NCBI GenBank assembly: GCA_024515975.1
Contig: JAMSKV010000006.1
Location: 62,001-126,000 of the forward strand
DNA length: 64,000 nt
Direction of reading: 5' to 3'
Source: Endosaccharibacter trunci
GTDB lineage: Bacteria > Pseudomonadota > Alphaproteobacteria > Acetobacterales > Acetobacteraceae
Shown: piece by piece, positions 55,431 through 64,000 of the stretch
Layout of the letters: every line of letters begins with the position of its first letter
Position numbering within the stretch: the first letter of the stretch is position 1
The notes under the pieces: generated by a model
Seen by the model: the letters and a program-made list of their open reading frames with translations, nothing else
Told to the model about the DNA's origin: nothing
Database searches by the model: none
Position numbers and translations under genes: made by a program

Positions 55431-56024
55431 TCAGGCAGCCGGACGGGCGGCGAGCGCCGCGTCTACCTTGGCGCCGACCAGGCCGGCATCGGCAGCCTGG
55501 CCGGTCAGGCGCTCGACCAGGGTCTGCGCCGTGCCGGCGGCCACCTCGCGCAGCGATCCCATCGCGGTGGCCCGGGCGGCGGCGACGGACTCCTCGGCGC
55601 GGGCCACGTCGGCTTCCAGCCGCGCGTTCATTTCGGCGGTGCGCGCGGCGGCTTCGGCGCGCGCCTCGTTCACCACCTTGTCCACCATCGCCGCAGCCTC
55701 GGCCGCGGCGTCGCGCCGGGCGCGGCGCAGCTCGATCATCGCGCGGTCGGCTTCGTTCCGGGCGGCCTTGGCGGCATCCAGGTCGGAGTCGATCCGGCGG
55801 CGGCGCTCCTCCAGCACAGAACCGACGCGCGGCAGCGCGGAGCGGCTCAGGACCAGATACAGCAGCAGAAAGATCACCGCGCCCCAGAAGAGCTGGGCCA
55901 CGGTGAGCGGATTGTTGAACTTCAGCTGCGGCATGCCCTCGGCGAAGGCAGGCCCGCTGGACAGCAGGAAGGCGGCCGGCGTCGCCGCAAACGACAGGAT
56001 GGCGATCCTGAGGGCGCGCGACAT
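55431..56024 (-). CDS. atpF': F0F1 ATP synthase subunit b'
   Basis: 197 residues. An N-terminal hydrophobic stretch looks like a signal peptide (ILSFAATPAAFLLSSGPAFA), then a second membrane helix (FWGAVIFLLLYLVLSR) and a long coiled coil with many Ala, Arg and Glu. Paired b and b' genes are typical of Alphaproteobacteria and photosynthetic bacteria; b' pairs with b in the stalk. The extra N-terminal segment may be cleaved. Confidence 0.93.
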   Translation of the reverse strand: MSRALRIAILSFAATPAAFLLSSGPAFAEGMPQLKFNNPLTVAQLFWGAVIFLLLYLVLSRSALPRVGSVLEERRRRIDSDLDAAKAARNEADRAMIELRRARRDAAAEAAAMVDKVVNEARAEAAARTAEMNARLEADVARAEESVAAARATAMGSLREVAAGTAQTLVERLTGQAADAGLVGAKVDAALAARPAA

Positions 56025-56038
56025 GGCCGCCGTCCTTC

Positions 56039-56263
56039 TCAGACGAACAGGATGATGAAGGCGATCACCAGCGCATAGAGCGCGACCGCCTCGGTGAGCG
56101 CGAAGCCCAGGATGCCCAGGCCGAACACGTGCGGGCGGGCCGCCGGGTTGCGCCCGATGGAGGAAACCAGGGCGGCGAAGATGTTGCCGATGCCGACGCC
56201 GACGCCGGCGAGGGCGATCACGGCGAGACCGGCACCGATATACCGAGCGGCGGCGAGATCCAT
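56039..56263 (-). CDS. atpE: F0F1 ATP synthase subunit c
   Basis: 74 residues, two membrane helices joined by the polar loop [11 protein letters not shown]. The proton-carrying carboxylate is Glu in [18 protein letters not shown]. Helix 1 has the glycine-rich [17 protein letters not shown] needed for ring packing. It forms the rotating c ring. It lies 48 bp after atpB and 14 bp before atpF'. Confidence 0.97.
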   Translation of the reverse strand: MDLAAARYIGAGLAVIALAGVGVGIGNIFAALVSSIGRNPAARPHVFGLGILGFALTEAVALYALVIAFIILFV

Positions 56264-56311
56264 GGGGTCTGTCCTTGTTCTGAAGAAAGAGAGAAAGAAG
56301 TTGTCGCCGCG

Positions 56312-57061
56312 TCAGTGCGCGACGGCCTCACGCAGATAGATGCAGGTGAGGATGGCGAACACGTAAGCCTGCAGCCCGCCCACCAGCAGCTCCAGCGCCA
56401 TCAGGGCGATGTTGATGGCGATGGGGGCGATGCCGAGCACCGGGCCGATCAGGTGGATGCCGCCCAGCATGATGGCGAAGGCGGCGAACATCTCGAACAT
56501 CACGTGCCCGGCCATCATGTTGGCGAACAAACGGACGCTCAGGCTGATCGGGCGCGACAGGTAGGACAGGATCTCGATCGGCACCAGAAGCGGCGCCAGC
56601 GCGACGGGGGCGCCCTCCGGCATGAAATGGGCGAAGAACCCGAACCCCTGCGACCGCAGCGCCACCAGCAACCCGACCACGAAGACCAGCAGGGCGAGGC
56701 CCGCGGTCACGACGATGTGCGAGGTGAAGGTGAAGGAGCCGGGGACTAGGCCGAGATAGTTGCCGAACAGGATGAAGGAGAACAGGGTGAACACGAACGG
56801 AAAGAAGCGCTTGCCTTCCGGCCCGATCTGATCGACCGCCATGTTGTGTACGAATTCGTACATCACCTCGGCCGTGGCCTGCAGGCGGCCGGGCACGATC
56901 GCGCGGGGGCGCATGCCGACATACAGCAGCAGCAGGATCAGCGCCGACGCGATCACCATCAGCAGCGCGGACTGGCTGAAACGCAGGCTCTCGCCCAGCG
57001 AACCCAGAACCGGGTGCAGTTCGAACTGACCGAGTGCGTCGATGGTATGCCCGCCCGCCAC
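56312..57061 (-). CDS. atpB: F0F1 ATP synthase subunit a
   Basis: 249 residues with about six helices. The essential Arg lies in ISLSVRLFANMMAGH; VPIEILSYLSRPISL precedes it and ALELLVGGLQAYVFAIL follows, all hallmarks of subunit a, which forms the proton half-channels. I start at the GTG 57061 because GGAAGGGG lies eight bases upstream and the protein then begins at the usual position before LHPVLG; the frame is open to 57133. It follows atpI by 22 bp. Confidence 0.96.
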   Translation of the reverse strand: MAGGHTIDALGQFELHPVLGSLGESLRFSQSALLMVIASALILLLLYVGMRPRAIVPGRLQATAEVMYEFVHNMAVDQIGPEGKRFFPFVFTLFSFILFGNYLGLVPGSFTFTSHIVVTAGLALLVFVVGLLVALRSQGFGFFAHFMPEGAPVALAPLLVPIEILSYLSRPISLSVRLFANMMAGHVMFEMFAAFAIMLGGIHLIGPVLGIAPIAINIALMALELLVGGLQAYVFAILTCIYLREAVAH

Positions 57062-57083
57062 GTCCGTTTCCCCTTCCTCGACC

Positions 57084-57416
57084 CTAGCTCTTGCGGCCAG
57101 GGTTCGGTGCCGGCGCGACGATGCGCCAGACATTGACCATCCCGGCGATCCCGCCGAGCACCACGAACAGAATCAGGAGAAACGGCCTGGTGTGGAGCAG
57201 CCGGTCCAGCCCGTATCCGATCAACAACCCCACCAGCACGGCCGAGACCAGCTCGATGCCGACCCGGAAGAACACGGTGAAGGCGGACATGTCCGTCGGC
57301 ACCGCGTTCGGCTGATCCGCAGGCCGGTCGAGGCCCCGCTTGGCGCGGGCTTCGGCCAGTCTCGAATCGAAGGAGTTGGTCTCGGTCGTTCCGGTCCCGG
57401 TCTTATCCTCGTCCAT
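57084..57416 (-). CDS. atpI: F0F1 ATP synthase assembly protein AtpI
   Basis: 110 residues: a polar N-terminal ~45 residues, then two membrane helices (VGIELVSAVLVGLLIGYGLD and LILFVVLGGIAGMVNVWRI). AtpI proteins help c-ring assembly. AGGAGG lies nine bases before the ATG at 57416, which fixes the start. It is the first gene of the F0 operon, with a candidate promoter directly upstream. Confidence 0.92.
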   Translation of the reverse strand: MDEDKTGTGTTETNSFDSRLAEARAKRGLDRPADQPNAVPTDMSAFTVFFRVGIELVSAVLVGLLIGYGLDRLLHTRPFLLILFVVLGGIAGMVNVWRIVAPAPNPGRKS

Positions 57417-57445
57417 GAAACGCACCTCCTGACAGGCGCACCGGC

Positions 57446-57474
57446 TCACTACCGGCGGTGCAACGACCTGTCAA
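57446..57474 (-). promoter_or_regulatory. Candidate sigma-70-type promoter of the F0 operon
   Basis: On the minus strand a perfect TTGACA (57474-57469) is followed after 17 bp by TAGTGA (57451-57446), a weak -10 box. It lies 30 bp upstream of the atpI start and 16 bp after the convergent-side neighbour's stop, so it fits the operon start. Confidence 0.5.
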
Positions 57475-57490
57475 GGAACCGGCAAACCTT

Positions 57491-58903
57491 TCAGTAGGCT
57501 GCACTTTTCTTGGACAAGTTCGTGGCCGGGGCGGCACGCAAGGCCACCCCTTCGAACAGGGATTGCCCGATATAGCCGCCTGGACCCCCGGTGCCGGGCG
57601 GAATCAGGAACAGCCCGCCGCCCACATGGGTTGCGTACTGGTTCAGCAGATCGAGCTTCGACATGCCGTCATAGATCCGCACGAAGCCCGAACGCGGGTC
57701 GCGCTGGTAGCAGATGAAGAACAGCCCGGCATCGTATTCCAGCCCCTGGTGCCAGGGCGGCCAGCGTTCGGCGACGAAGTTCAGCCCGTCATTATAGGAG
57801 TAGGCCCGCCGCAGGATCTCGGCGCCGCCGGTGGTCGCGGCGGAGCCCAGGCGCACATGGCTGTTCTCGCCGATGATCGGGTTGCCGTCCTTGTCGGTCG
57901 CGTCCAGGTCGAGCGGATCGAACTCGCTCTTGCCGGTCAGCGGCGCCCCGCTCACCTTCCTGCGGCCGAACACCTCCTCCTGGAACGACACCGCGGTGCG
58001 GTCCCAATGCTCCAGGAAGATGCGGATCCGGCGCGCGACCATGTAGGAGCCGTTGCGCATCCAGCCCTGGTCGTCGCCATCGGCCCAGACCACCTTCTCC
58101 GGCGAACCGGAATAGAACTTCTTGCCGCCGCAGATCGCGTGCACGTCGCCCGGACGGCTCGAGATCGGGTTCTGCGTGCCGTCCTTGAAGCCCATCAGGT
58201 TGCGCGGCGTGTCCTTGGCCGCGAACTGGGCGTTGTAGCCGTTCTGGATCCAGCGGAGCTGCGCCACCCCGTCCGCGATGCGGGCAAGCTGGCGCACGGC
58301 ATGGAACGCGACCTGCGGATCGTCGGCGCAGGCCTGGATCGACAGGTCGCCGCCGGTATTGCCCGGCACGAGCTGGTCGCCGTTGAAGCGCGGCAGATCG
58401 ATCAGCGCCGCCGGCCGGCGCGATTTCAGCCCGTAGCGATCCACGCCGTTCTTCTCGAACAGCCCGGCGCCGAAGCCGAAGGTGATCGTGAGCCGCGCCG
58501 GCCCCAGCCCCAGGGCGTCGCCGCTATCGGCTGGCGGCTTGTCCGGATCGCCGTCCAGCGGCGCCACGGTCTGGCCGCGGCACAAGCGGCGCGCCGCCTC
58601 GGTCCAGCGCTGCATCAGCGCTTTCACCGCCGGCCCGTCCTCGGTTTCCAGATCCAGCGCGACGAAACAGGTGTGGTTCTGCAACGGCGTCAGGATGCCG
58701 GCCTGGAACGGGCCGTCGAACGGAACGCTCTCGCTCCGGGACGGGCCGCGCGCTTCGGGCGTGATCCCCTTCGCCGCCGCCCCGGGCATTGCGGTCCCGG
58801 CAGCGGCGCTTGCGCCGGAAAACGGGCAAACGGCGCCGGCGGCGGCGAGGCCGCCAGCACCCTTCAGGAAGCTCCGCCGCGAAGCGGACTCGTTGCTGGA
58901 CAA
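57491..58903 (-). CDS. Tat-exported DyP-type peroxidase (EfeB-like)
   Basis: About 470 residues. A twin-arginine signal (SRRSFLKGAGGLAAAGAV) directs export. The DyP hallmark GFKDGTQNP (GxxDG) carries the catalytic Asp; FHAVRQLARI and DAGLFFICYQRDPR are also typical, with the late FVRIYDGMSK. EfeB-type members are periplasmic heme peroxidases linked to iron uptake or heme iron release. No ATG precedes the signal; I use the TTG at 58903 with AAGGA upstream. It follows the beta-propeller gene, whose stop lies 15 bp before this start. Confidence 0.9.
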   Translation of the reverse strand: MSSNESASRRSFLKGAGGLAAAGAVCPFSGASAAAGTAMPGAAAKGITPEARGPSRSESVPFDGPFQAGILTPLQNHTCFVALDLETEDGPAVKALMQRWTEAARRLCRGQTVAPLDGDPDKPPADSGDALGLGPARLTITFGFGAGLFEKNGVDRYGLKSRRPAALIDLPRFNGDQLVPGNTGGDLSIQACADDPQVAFHAVRQLARIADGVAQLRWIQNGYNAQFAAKDTPRNLMGFKDGTQNPISSRPGDVHAICGGKKFYSGSPEKVVWADGDDQGWMRNGSYMVARRIRIFLEHWDRTAVSFQEEVFGRRKVSGAPLTGKSEFDPLDLDATDKDGNPIIGENSHVRLGSAATTGGAEILRRAYSYNDGLNFVAERWPPWHQGLEYDAGLFFICYQRDPRSGFVRIYDGMSKLDLLNQYATHVGGGLFLIPPGTGGPGGYIGQSLFEGVALRAAPATNLSKKSAAY

Positions 58904-58917
58904 CGAACCGGTATCCT

Positions 58918-60048
58918 TCAATGGGCGAGGACGAGCGTGTTCACGTCGTCCTCGACATAATAGAAGCCCTTCTTGTCGGGCGTCAGGGCGAGGCCGAACA
59001 GGTCGCCGCTGCCGGGCGGCTGCTGCGCCTTGTCCACGTCGATCCATTGCGCCGCCACCTGCTTGTGCGCGGCGGGATCGATCTCCACGGCGCGGCCGTC
59101 GAGACCGTTGGTGGTCAGAAGCGTGTCGCCCGGCCCGTTGATCAGCGCCAGGGGCCGATTCAGGAACCCGTCCCTGGTGATCTCCACGCCGGTGCCGGCG
59201 CTCTCCGTGCGGGTCAGGGCGTCGGGGATCTGCACGACGCGGTTGCCGAGCGCGTCGGAGACGTAGATCGACCCGTTCGGACCCAGCGCGATCCCGGTCG
59301 GGCCGATGATGAACACGCTCTTGTCGGCCTGTTCGCCGAACCCGTCCGCCACCACGACCGGCGCGCCATGCACCGGCTTGCCGCCGGCCGGGATCGTCAC
59401 CGGAACCCGCACCACGGTCGCCTTGGTCACGACCGGCGCCGCCCCGTTCTTCGGCGGCGCGCCCACGCCGAAGCCCGCGTTGCTGATGAAGAGGGTCGCG
59501 CTGTCGCCCTTGTCGATCACCGCCATGTTGCCCCAGGGCCCGTCGATCTTCGGGTCGGTCCAGACATCGGCCAGATTGCCGTCATGGTCGAATACCAGCA
59601 GGCAGCCCTGGCCCTTGGTCGCCGTGGTGCCGTCCCGGGAGGGGAGGCTGCCGACGATCACCCAGCCGCTGCGCAGAACCGCCATGGCGGTGGTCAGCCC
59701 CACGCCGCCGGGGCAGCGTTCCAGCGTGCGCGGCACGGAGGCGAACAGAGACAGCGACTTCGTGGCCGGGTTGATCGACACCAGCGTGCCGCCGGCGCCC
59801 TGGAGGTTGCCGTCATTGTTGAAATTGCTCACCAGCACGTCGCCTTGCACCAGCTTGCCGCTGGTTATGGGCGAGACCGCCACCGCATACGGATTCTGGT
59901 CGCCATTGGCCGGCACGGTGGTGCTCACCGTGCTGCGACGCTTCAGGCCGGCCAGGAACGAGGCGTCGCCGGCGAAGGCGGCGCCGGAAAGGCCGGCCAG
60001 CGCCAGCAGCGACACGGCGGCGGAGAGCAGATGTCTGGTGGTCATCAT
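58918..60048 (-). CDS. Secreted NHL/beta-propeller-like protein
   Basis: 376 residues. A signal peptide (HLLSAAVSLLALAGLSGAAFA) is followed by repeated ~45-residue units with GPxGIALGPNGSIYVSDALGN, the typical propeller blade of NHL or SMP-30-like proteins, and others such as GPWGNMAVIDKGDSATLFISN. No catalytic motif is obvious. Its gene lies between the OprB porin gene (5 bp gap) and the DyP gene, so the three are one operon. The role is unknown; it may bind or process a periplasmic ligand. Confidence 0.8.
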   Translation of the reverse strand: MMTTRHLLSAAVSLLALAGLSGAAFAGDASFLAGLKRRSTVSTTVPANGDQNPYAVAVSPITSGKLVQGDVLVSNFNNDGNLQGAGGTLVSINPATKSLSLFASVPRTLERCPGGVGLTTAMAVLRSGWVIVGSLPSRDGTTATKGQGCLLVFDHDGNLADVWTDPKIDGPWGNMAVIDKGDSATLFISNAGFGVGAPPKNGAAPVVTKATVVRVPVTIPAGGKPVHGAPVVVADGFGEQADKSVFIIGPTGIALGPNGSIYVSDALGNRVVQIPDALTRTESAGTGVEITRDGFLNRPLALINGPGDTLLTTNGLDGRAVEIDPAAHKQVAAQWIDVDKAQQPPGSGDLFGLALTPDKKGFYYVEDDVNTLVLAH

Positions 60049-60053
60049 GCGTC

Positions 60054-61448
60054 CTAGAAGGAAACGTTGAAACGGAGCCCGGCGACGAACTCGTTGGAGA
60101 TGCGACGGTCCGGCCGGCTCGAATTGGCGATGCCGCCGCCCGGGGTGAAGACGTATTGCAGGTCCGGCTGCAGCAGCAGCCATGCGACGGGGAAATACTG
60201 GTAGGCCAGTTCGAGATAGCTTTCCGACGTGCGGATCGGCGAATACACGCCCGGGCCGGCGAAGTCCTGGGCGCTGCGGGACGCCTCGGTGGCGTTGCGC
60301 GCCAGTTTGGTGAAACCGCCGCCGAAGACGAGCGAGTCCGCAGACCGTCCTTCGAGCGGCTCATGCAGCGCCAGGCCCAGATTGCCGGCGAAATCCACCA
60401 GGTTCCGGTCGCCCGGCGCGCCCATCAGGCGGGTGAAGACGCTGATGCTGCGCGCCTTGTTCGGGTTCGGCCGCCAGATCATCTGGTCGACCACGCCGTA
60501 GACGGCGAAATTATGCCGCCGCATCAGCGGGTTGCCGTCGCTGTCGGGCGACGAGAACGGACGATGGCGGTCGTCGTAGCGAAGATCGGGAAAATTCGCG
60601 CTGTCGAACCAGGCGCCCAGCTTGTAGAGGCCGGGCAGGCCGGGCGAGGCGTCGTCGCTGGCCATCTCCCCCGAGACGGGCGAATTCAGCGCGTAGTCGA
60701 TCTCGGCGATCATCAGGGCGCCGGTCTTCAGGTTGAAGATCTCGCTGCCGCCATTGGCCGGCTGCGGATCGTTCTCGAACGGTCCGCCGCCCGGATTGTC
60801 GTCGAACACCCCGCCCAGGACGGTGAAGCGGCCGAGATTGGCGCGTCCGCGCACGCCGAGCGACGATAACGGATAGGCCGGACCGCCCGCATACATGTCA
60901 TAGGACGGCAAAGCCGGCCAGCCGAACATGGTGTTGGCGAACAGGCCGGCGCTGGGGCTGGTGATGAATTCCTGGTCCAGGCTCTGCAGGCCGATCTTGG
61001 TGTCGAACTGCCCGTCGGCGAACTGCTGGTCGTACCACAACTCCCAGAGACGCGTGGCACGGCTCGCCTCGATGCCGCTGATGGTGTTGATGTTGTCCAG
61101 ATTGTCCTGGCTCAGGCTGCGTCCGTGGATCTGGAACGCGCTGACATTGAAGATGCCGCCCTGAAGACCGAACGCCCGCGCCAGGTCGACCCCGACGCTG
61201 GCTTCGGTCAGGCCGTCATAGGTGGCGCCGCGATGGAGGCCGCCGGTCGCATTGCCGAACACCTCGCCCGTTTCGCTCAGGCCGAACGTCACCCCGTACT
61301 GGTTCAGCCACGGACGCACGCCCCAGGCCGGCCCGAGCAGGTTGCCGCCGCTGGGCTGCGCCCGCGCCGTCACCGGCAGAGCGAACAGCAGCATGGCCAG
61401 CAAAGCCACCCTGTTGAACACGGCGCGCGGATCGATCCGACGAGCCAA
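60054..61448 (-). CDS. oprB: OprB-family carbohydrate-selective porin
   Basis: About 464 residues. A signal peptide (RVALLAMLLFALPVTARAQ) precedes an OprB domain: LGPAWGVRPWLNQYGVTFGL, ELWYDQQFADGQFDTKIGLQ, the central VVDQMIWRPN, and a terminal AGLRFNVSF with aromatic end. It should form an outer-membrane porin for sugars. The most likely start is the TTG at 61448, with GAGAGGGG just upstream; the frame is open to 61718 but that part lacks a signal-like start. It heads the operon with the propeller and DyP genes. Confidence 0.88.
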   Translation of the reverse strand: MARRIDPRAVFNRVALLAMLLFALPVTARAQPSGGNLLGPAWGVRPWLNQYGVTFGLSETGEVFGNATGGLHRGATYDGLTEASVGVDLARAFGLQGGIFNVSAFQIHGRSLSQDNLDNINTISGIEASRATRLWELWYDQQFADGQFDTKIGLQSLDQEFITSPSAGLFANTMFGWPALPSYDMYAGGPAYPLSSLGVRGRANLGRFTVLGGVFDDNPGGGPFENDPQPANGGSEIFNLKTGALMIAEIDYALNSPVSGEMASDDASPGLPGLYKLGAWFDSANFPDLRYDDRHRPFSSPDSDGNPLMRRHNFAVYGVVDQMIWRPNPNKARSISVFTRLMGAPGDRNLVDFAGNLGLALHEPLEGRSADSLVFGGGFTKLARNATEASRSAQDFAGPGVYSPIRTSESYLELAYQYFPVAWLLLQPDLQYVFTPGGGIANSSRPDRRISNEFVAGLRFNVSF

Positions 61449-61468
61449 GCGAACCCCTCTCGACAAAG

Positions 61469-61484
61469 AATGACAATCAGTCGC
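61469..61484. promoter_or_regulatory. Possible Fur-like site upstream of the OprB-DyP operon
   Basis: AATGACAATCAGTCGC matches 12 of 16 positions of the right part of the Fur consensus (AATGATAATCATTATC). It lies about 20 bp before the proposed OprB start. The DyP peroxidase in the operon makes iron control plausible, but the match is weaker than that at 8644. Confidence 0.35.
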
Positions 61485-61608
61485 AACAACGAGCCTGCTT
61501 TTAGGCAGGAGCCCCCGCATCGTCAATCGCAATGGTTTGTCGCAACCGGGACGACCGGAAGGCGCCCGGCTTGCCATGCAGTCGGGCGTGACGGACAAGC
61601 TTGCCGCC

Positions 61609-62499
61609 ATGACGGACACGTCGACCCCGCCGAGCTGGCGCGCGCATATGGCGATCCTGCACGAGCTGGACAGGAAACAGCTGTTCTTCGTGGACGGGCA
61701 GCCGCGTTCCGGCACCACCTGGCTGCAGCAGCTGTTGAACGCACATCCGGAGATCTCGTGCCAGGGCGAGGCGCAGTTCCGCGACCATCTGGCGGTGCCG
61801 ATCGATACGGCGATGCGCCAGCGTCATGCCGCCTTGCACGAGCGCAACACCTCCATCTTCGCGCATACCGGAGGTTATCCGCTGCCGGTGGCCGACGACA
61901 CGCAGTTCCTGCTGGGCACGGCGATGCTGCAGGCCTTCGCGCGGCAGGTGGCGGGACGTGCGGTCAAGGCCGTGGGCGAGAAGACGCCAGGCAATCTGTT
62001 CTTCTTTCCGCAGCTCTCGTCGCTGTTCCCGGAGGCGAAGCTGATCTCGATCGCACGCGATCCGCGCGACGTGATATCGTCCGCCTGGCACCGGTTCCAG
62101 AAGCGTCCCGGCAGCACGGAAGCCGATCTGGCCAGTTTCGTGCACCGCGTGCTGCCGATGGCGGATCGCTGGACCCGGGCGATGCTGGACGCGCCGGCTC
62201 TGCATGGCGACCGGTTCGTGCTGATCACCTTTGAGGCGTTGCTGCGCGATCCCGTGTCGGTGCTGTGCGGTCTGTTCCGGTTTCTCGGCGTGTCGGGGGA
62301 CGAGGCGTTGGCGGAGGCTGCGCTGGCGGCAGCCGACTTCCGCAGCCAGACCGGGCGCGCGCCGGGCGAGGCGCTGGACGGCGCGTTCCACCGTCGCGGC
62401 ATCGCCGGAGACTGGCGGGACACGCTGCCTCCGGCTCTGAACGAGCTCGTCCTGGACCGCCTCGGCTGGAGCTTCCCCCGCTTCGGCTGGAGGCCCTGA
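61609..62499 (+). CDS. Sulfotransferase-family protein
   Basis: 296 residues. The PAPS-binding loop is FVDGQPRSGTTWLQQLLNAHP; the 3'-phosphate-binding segment is LISIARDPRDVISSAWHRF, and the later FVLITFEALLRDPVSVLCGLFRFLG is also typical. The enzyme should transfer sulfate from PAPS to an unknown acceptor. I use the ATG at 61609, with 61576 (ATG) as an alternative; neither has a strong ribosome site. It is divergent from the OprB operon. Confidence 0.87.
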   Translation: MTDTSTPPSWRAHMAILHELDRKQLFFVDGQPRSGTTWLQQLLNAHPEISCQGEAQFRDHLAVPIDTAMRQRHAALHERNTSIFAHTGGYPLPVADDTQFLLGTAMLQAFARQVAGRAVKAVGEKTPGNLFFFPQLSSLFPEAKLISIARDPRDVISSAWHRFQKRPGSTEADLASFVHRVLPMADRWTRAMLDAPALHGDRFVLITFEALLRDPVSVLCGLFRFLGVSGDEALAEAALAAADFRSQTGRAPGEALDGAFHRRGIAGDWRDTLPPALNELVLDRLGWSFPRFGWRP

Positions 62500-62556
62500 C
62501 GAACCGGGATGAAAGGGGCCGGCGCCCCTTCCTGGAATACGGCAGAGCCCCGCCGT

Positions 62557-64000
62557 CTACTCCGCGGCTTCGGCGTAGTTCTCCATCGGCGGGCAGGAGC
62601 ACACCAGGTTCCGGTCGCCATAGGAGTTGTCCAGACGACCCACCGGCGGGAAATACTTGTCCTGTGCCGCGACCCCGGCCGGCAGGCACCCCGCCTCCCG
62701 GCTATAGGGACGATCCCACCCGCTCGACACCAGATCGGCCAGCGTGTGCGGCGCGTGGCGCAGCGGGCTGTTCTCCACCGCCAGCTCGCCTTTTTCCACC
62801 GCGGCGATCTCGGCGCGTATGGCCAGCATGGCGTCGCAGAACCGGTCCAGCTCGACACGGCTTTCCGATTCCGTCGGCTCGATCATGAAGGTGCCGGCCA
62901 CCGGGAAGCTCACGGTGGGGGCATGGAAGCCATGGTCGATCAGGCGCTTGGCGATGTCGTCCACGGTGATGCCGTGCCGGTCCTTGAACGGGCGCAGATC
63001 GACGATGCACTCATGCGCCACGCGGCCCTGCGCGCCGCGATACAGCACCGGATAGGCGCCCTCGAGCCGCTTCACGATGTAGTTCGAGTTCAGGATCGCC
63101 ACCTGGGTCGCGCGACGCAGCCCGTCCGCCCCCATCAGCAGCATATAGGCGTAGGAGATCGGCAGGATCGAGGCGGAACCCCAGTTCGCCGCCGACACCG
63201 CATGCGCGCCGCCCTGCTCCGGACGACCGGGCAGGAACGGCGCCAGATGCGCCCGCACGCCGATCGGCCCCATGCCGGGGCCGCCGCCGCCATGCGGAAT
63301 GCAGAAAGTCTTGTGCAGGTTGAAATGGCTCACATCGGCGCCAAACGCGCCCGGACGCGACAGGCCGACCTGGGCGTTCAGGTTGGCGCCGTCGAGATAG
63401 ACCTGCCCGCCGGCCTCATGCACCAGATCGCAGATCTCGCGCACCGATTCCTCGAACACGCCGTGCGTGGACGGGTAGGTGATCATGATCGCGGCGAGCT
63501 GGGCCCGGTGCTGCTCGATCTTGGCGCGCAGATCGGTCACGTCCACGTTGCCCTCGCGGTCGCAGCCCACCACCACCACCCGCATGCCGACCATGTGCGC
63601 CGAGGCCGGGTTGGTGCCGTGCGCGGAGGCCGGGATCAGGCAGATATCGCGATGCGCCTCGCCGCGGGCGTGATGATAGCCGCGGATCGCCAGCAGGCCG
63701 GCATACTCGCCCTGCGCGCCGGAATTCGGCTGCAGGGACACGGCGTCGTAGCCGCTCACCGCGCAGAGTTTGGCCTGGAGATCGGCGAACAGCTCCGCAT
63801 AGCCTTCGGCCTGATCGGCCGGCGCGAACGGATGGATGTCGCAGAAGCCCGGCCAGGTGATCGGCACCATCTCCACCGTGGCGTTCAGCTTCATGGTGCA
63901 GGAGCCGAGCGGGATCATGGTCCGGTCCAGCGCCAGATCCCGGTCCGACAGACGGCGCAGGAAGCGCAGCATCTCGGTCTCGGAATGGTGGGTGCGGAAC
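62557..64000 (-). CDS. gcvP: Glycine dehydrogenase (aminomethyl-transferring), C-terminal half
   Basis: The minus-strand frame is open across the right edge: the residues at the edge read [14 protein letters not shown], which continue into [20 protein letters not shown], so the N-terminal part lies outside the window. The PLP lysine is in [20 protein letters not shown]. Other blocks are [15 protein letters not shown] and [18 protein letters not shown]. This is the P-protein of the glycine cleavage system, which decarboxylates glycine. Whether it is fused to the N-terminal half, as in most Proteobacteria, cannot be seen. Confidence 0.95.
   Translation of the reverse strand, partial: FRTHHSETEMLRFLRRLSDRDLALDRTMIPLGSCTMKLNATVEMVPITWPGFCDIHPFAPADQAEGYAELFADLQAKLCAVSGYDAVSLQPNSGAQGEYAGLLAIRGYHHARGEAHRDICLIPASAHGTNPASAHMVGMRVVVVGCDREGNVDVTDLRAKIEQHRAQLAAIMITYPSTHGVFEESVREICDLVHEAGGQVYLDGANLNAQVGLSRPGAFGADVSHFNLHKTFCIPHGGGGPGMGPIGVRAHLAPFLPGRPEQGGAHAVSAANWGSASILPISYAYMLLMGADGLRRATQVAILNSNYIVKRLEGAYPVLYRGAQGRVAHECIVDLRPFKDRHGITVDDIAKRLIDHGFHAPTVSFPVAGTFMIEPTESESRVELDRFCDAMLAIRAEIAAVEKGELAVENSPLRHAPHTLADLVSSGWDRPYSREAGCLPAGVAAQDKYFPPVGRLDNSYGDRNLVCSCPPMENYAEAAE

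Overview
The window is a GC-rich (about two-thirds G+C) chromosomal segment of an alphaproteobacterium. It is most likely a member of the Acetobacteraceae (acetic acid bacteria and relatives). Reasons: an F0 operon ordered atpI-atpB-atpE-atpF'-atpF without the F1 genes, a divergent OxyR/catalase pair, an OprB porin operon, many TonB receptors, and short bipartite intergenic palindromes. The genus cannot be fixed from the sequence alone.

Layout. 1-1184 holds the 3' part of a membrane-anchored GGDEF protein running off the left edge. 1296-4123 is a divergent copper pair (CopA ATPase, CopZ-like chaperone). 4155-7340 has an orphan family-3 solute-binding protein and a secreted phosphoesterase. 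7451-11533 is an iron locus: a PepSY-type membrane protein, a Sel1-repeat protein, a Fur box, a TonB siderophore receptor and a PiuC-type dioxygenase. 11983-20857 is mostly core-like: pyruvyltransferase-fold protein, 2OG oxygenase, Nudix hydrolase, MFS transporter, LOG protein, tRNA-Pro(CGG), ferrochelatase, catalase and OxyR.

20890-44790 looks like an acquired catabolic island. It is bounded on the left by a deleted IS701-type transposase and on the right by a frameshifted IS1595-type transposase. Inside are an esterase, a GntR/FadR regulator, a two-domain rhodanese, a BisC/DMSO-reductase-type molybdoenzyme, an ornithine cyclodeaminase/mu-crystallin homologue, an M20-type hydrolase with altered metal ligands, a dipeptide-type ABC transporter split over two strands, hydantoinase/5-oxoprolinase subunits HyuA and HyuB, an FAD amine or D-amino-acid oxidoreductase, an SDR, a TonB receptor and a D-cysteine desulfhydrase-like enzyme. 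A perfect palindrome, GATATA-N3-TATATC, occurs twice: once between the divergent transporter and hyu operons and once before the TonB receptor. A half site overlaps the start of the GntR gene. This suggests one GntR-controlled regulon. My inference is import and breakdown of a cyclic or N-modified, probably sulfur-containing, amino-acid derivative. It is the most interesting system in the window.

44794-47624 is partly decayed: a lipoprotein, a TMEM175-like channel and a small lipoprotein, then a frameshifted Lrp/AsnC-type gene and a HAMP/MCP remnant. 47625-54018 carries a metallophosphoesterase overlapping an ArsB-type permease, two other transporters, and an RpiR regulator next to a Gfo/Idh/MocA dehydrogenase. 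54155-57416 has a GT2 glycosyltransferase and the F0 ATP synthase operon. 57491-61448 is an OprB porin / beta-propeller / Tat-exported DyP peroxidase operon. The window closes with a sulfotransferase-like gene and the C-terminal half of glycine dehydrogenase GcvP, cut by the right edge.
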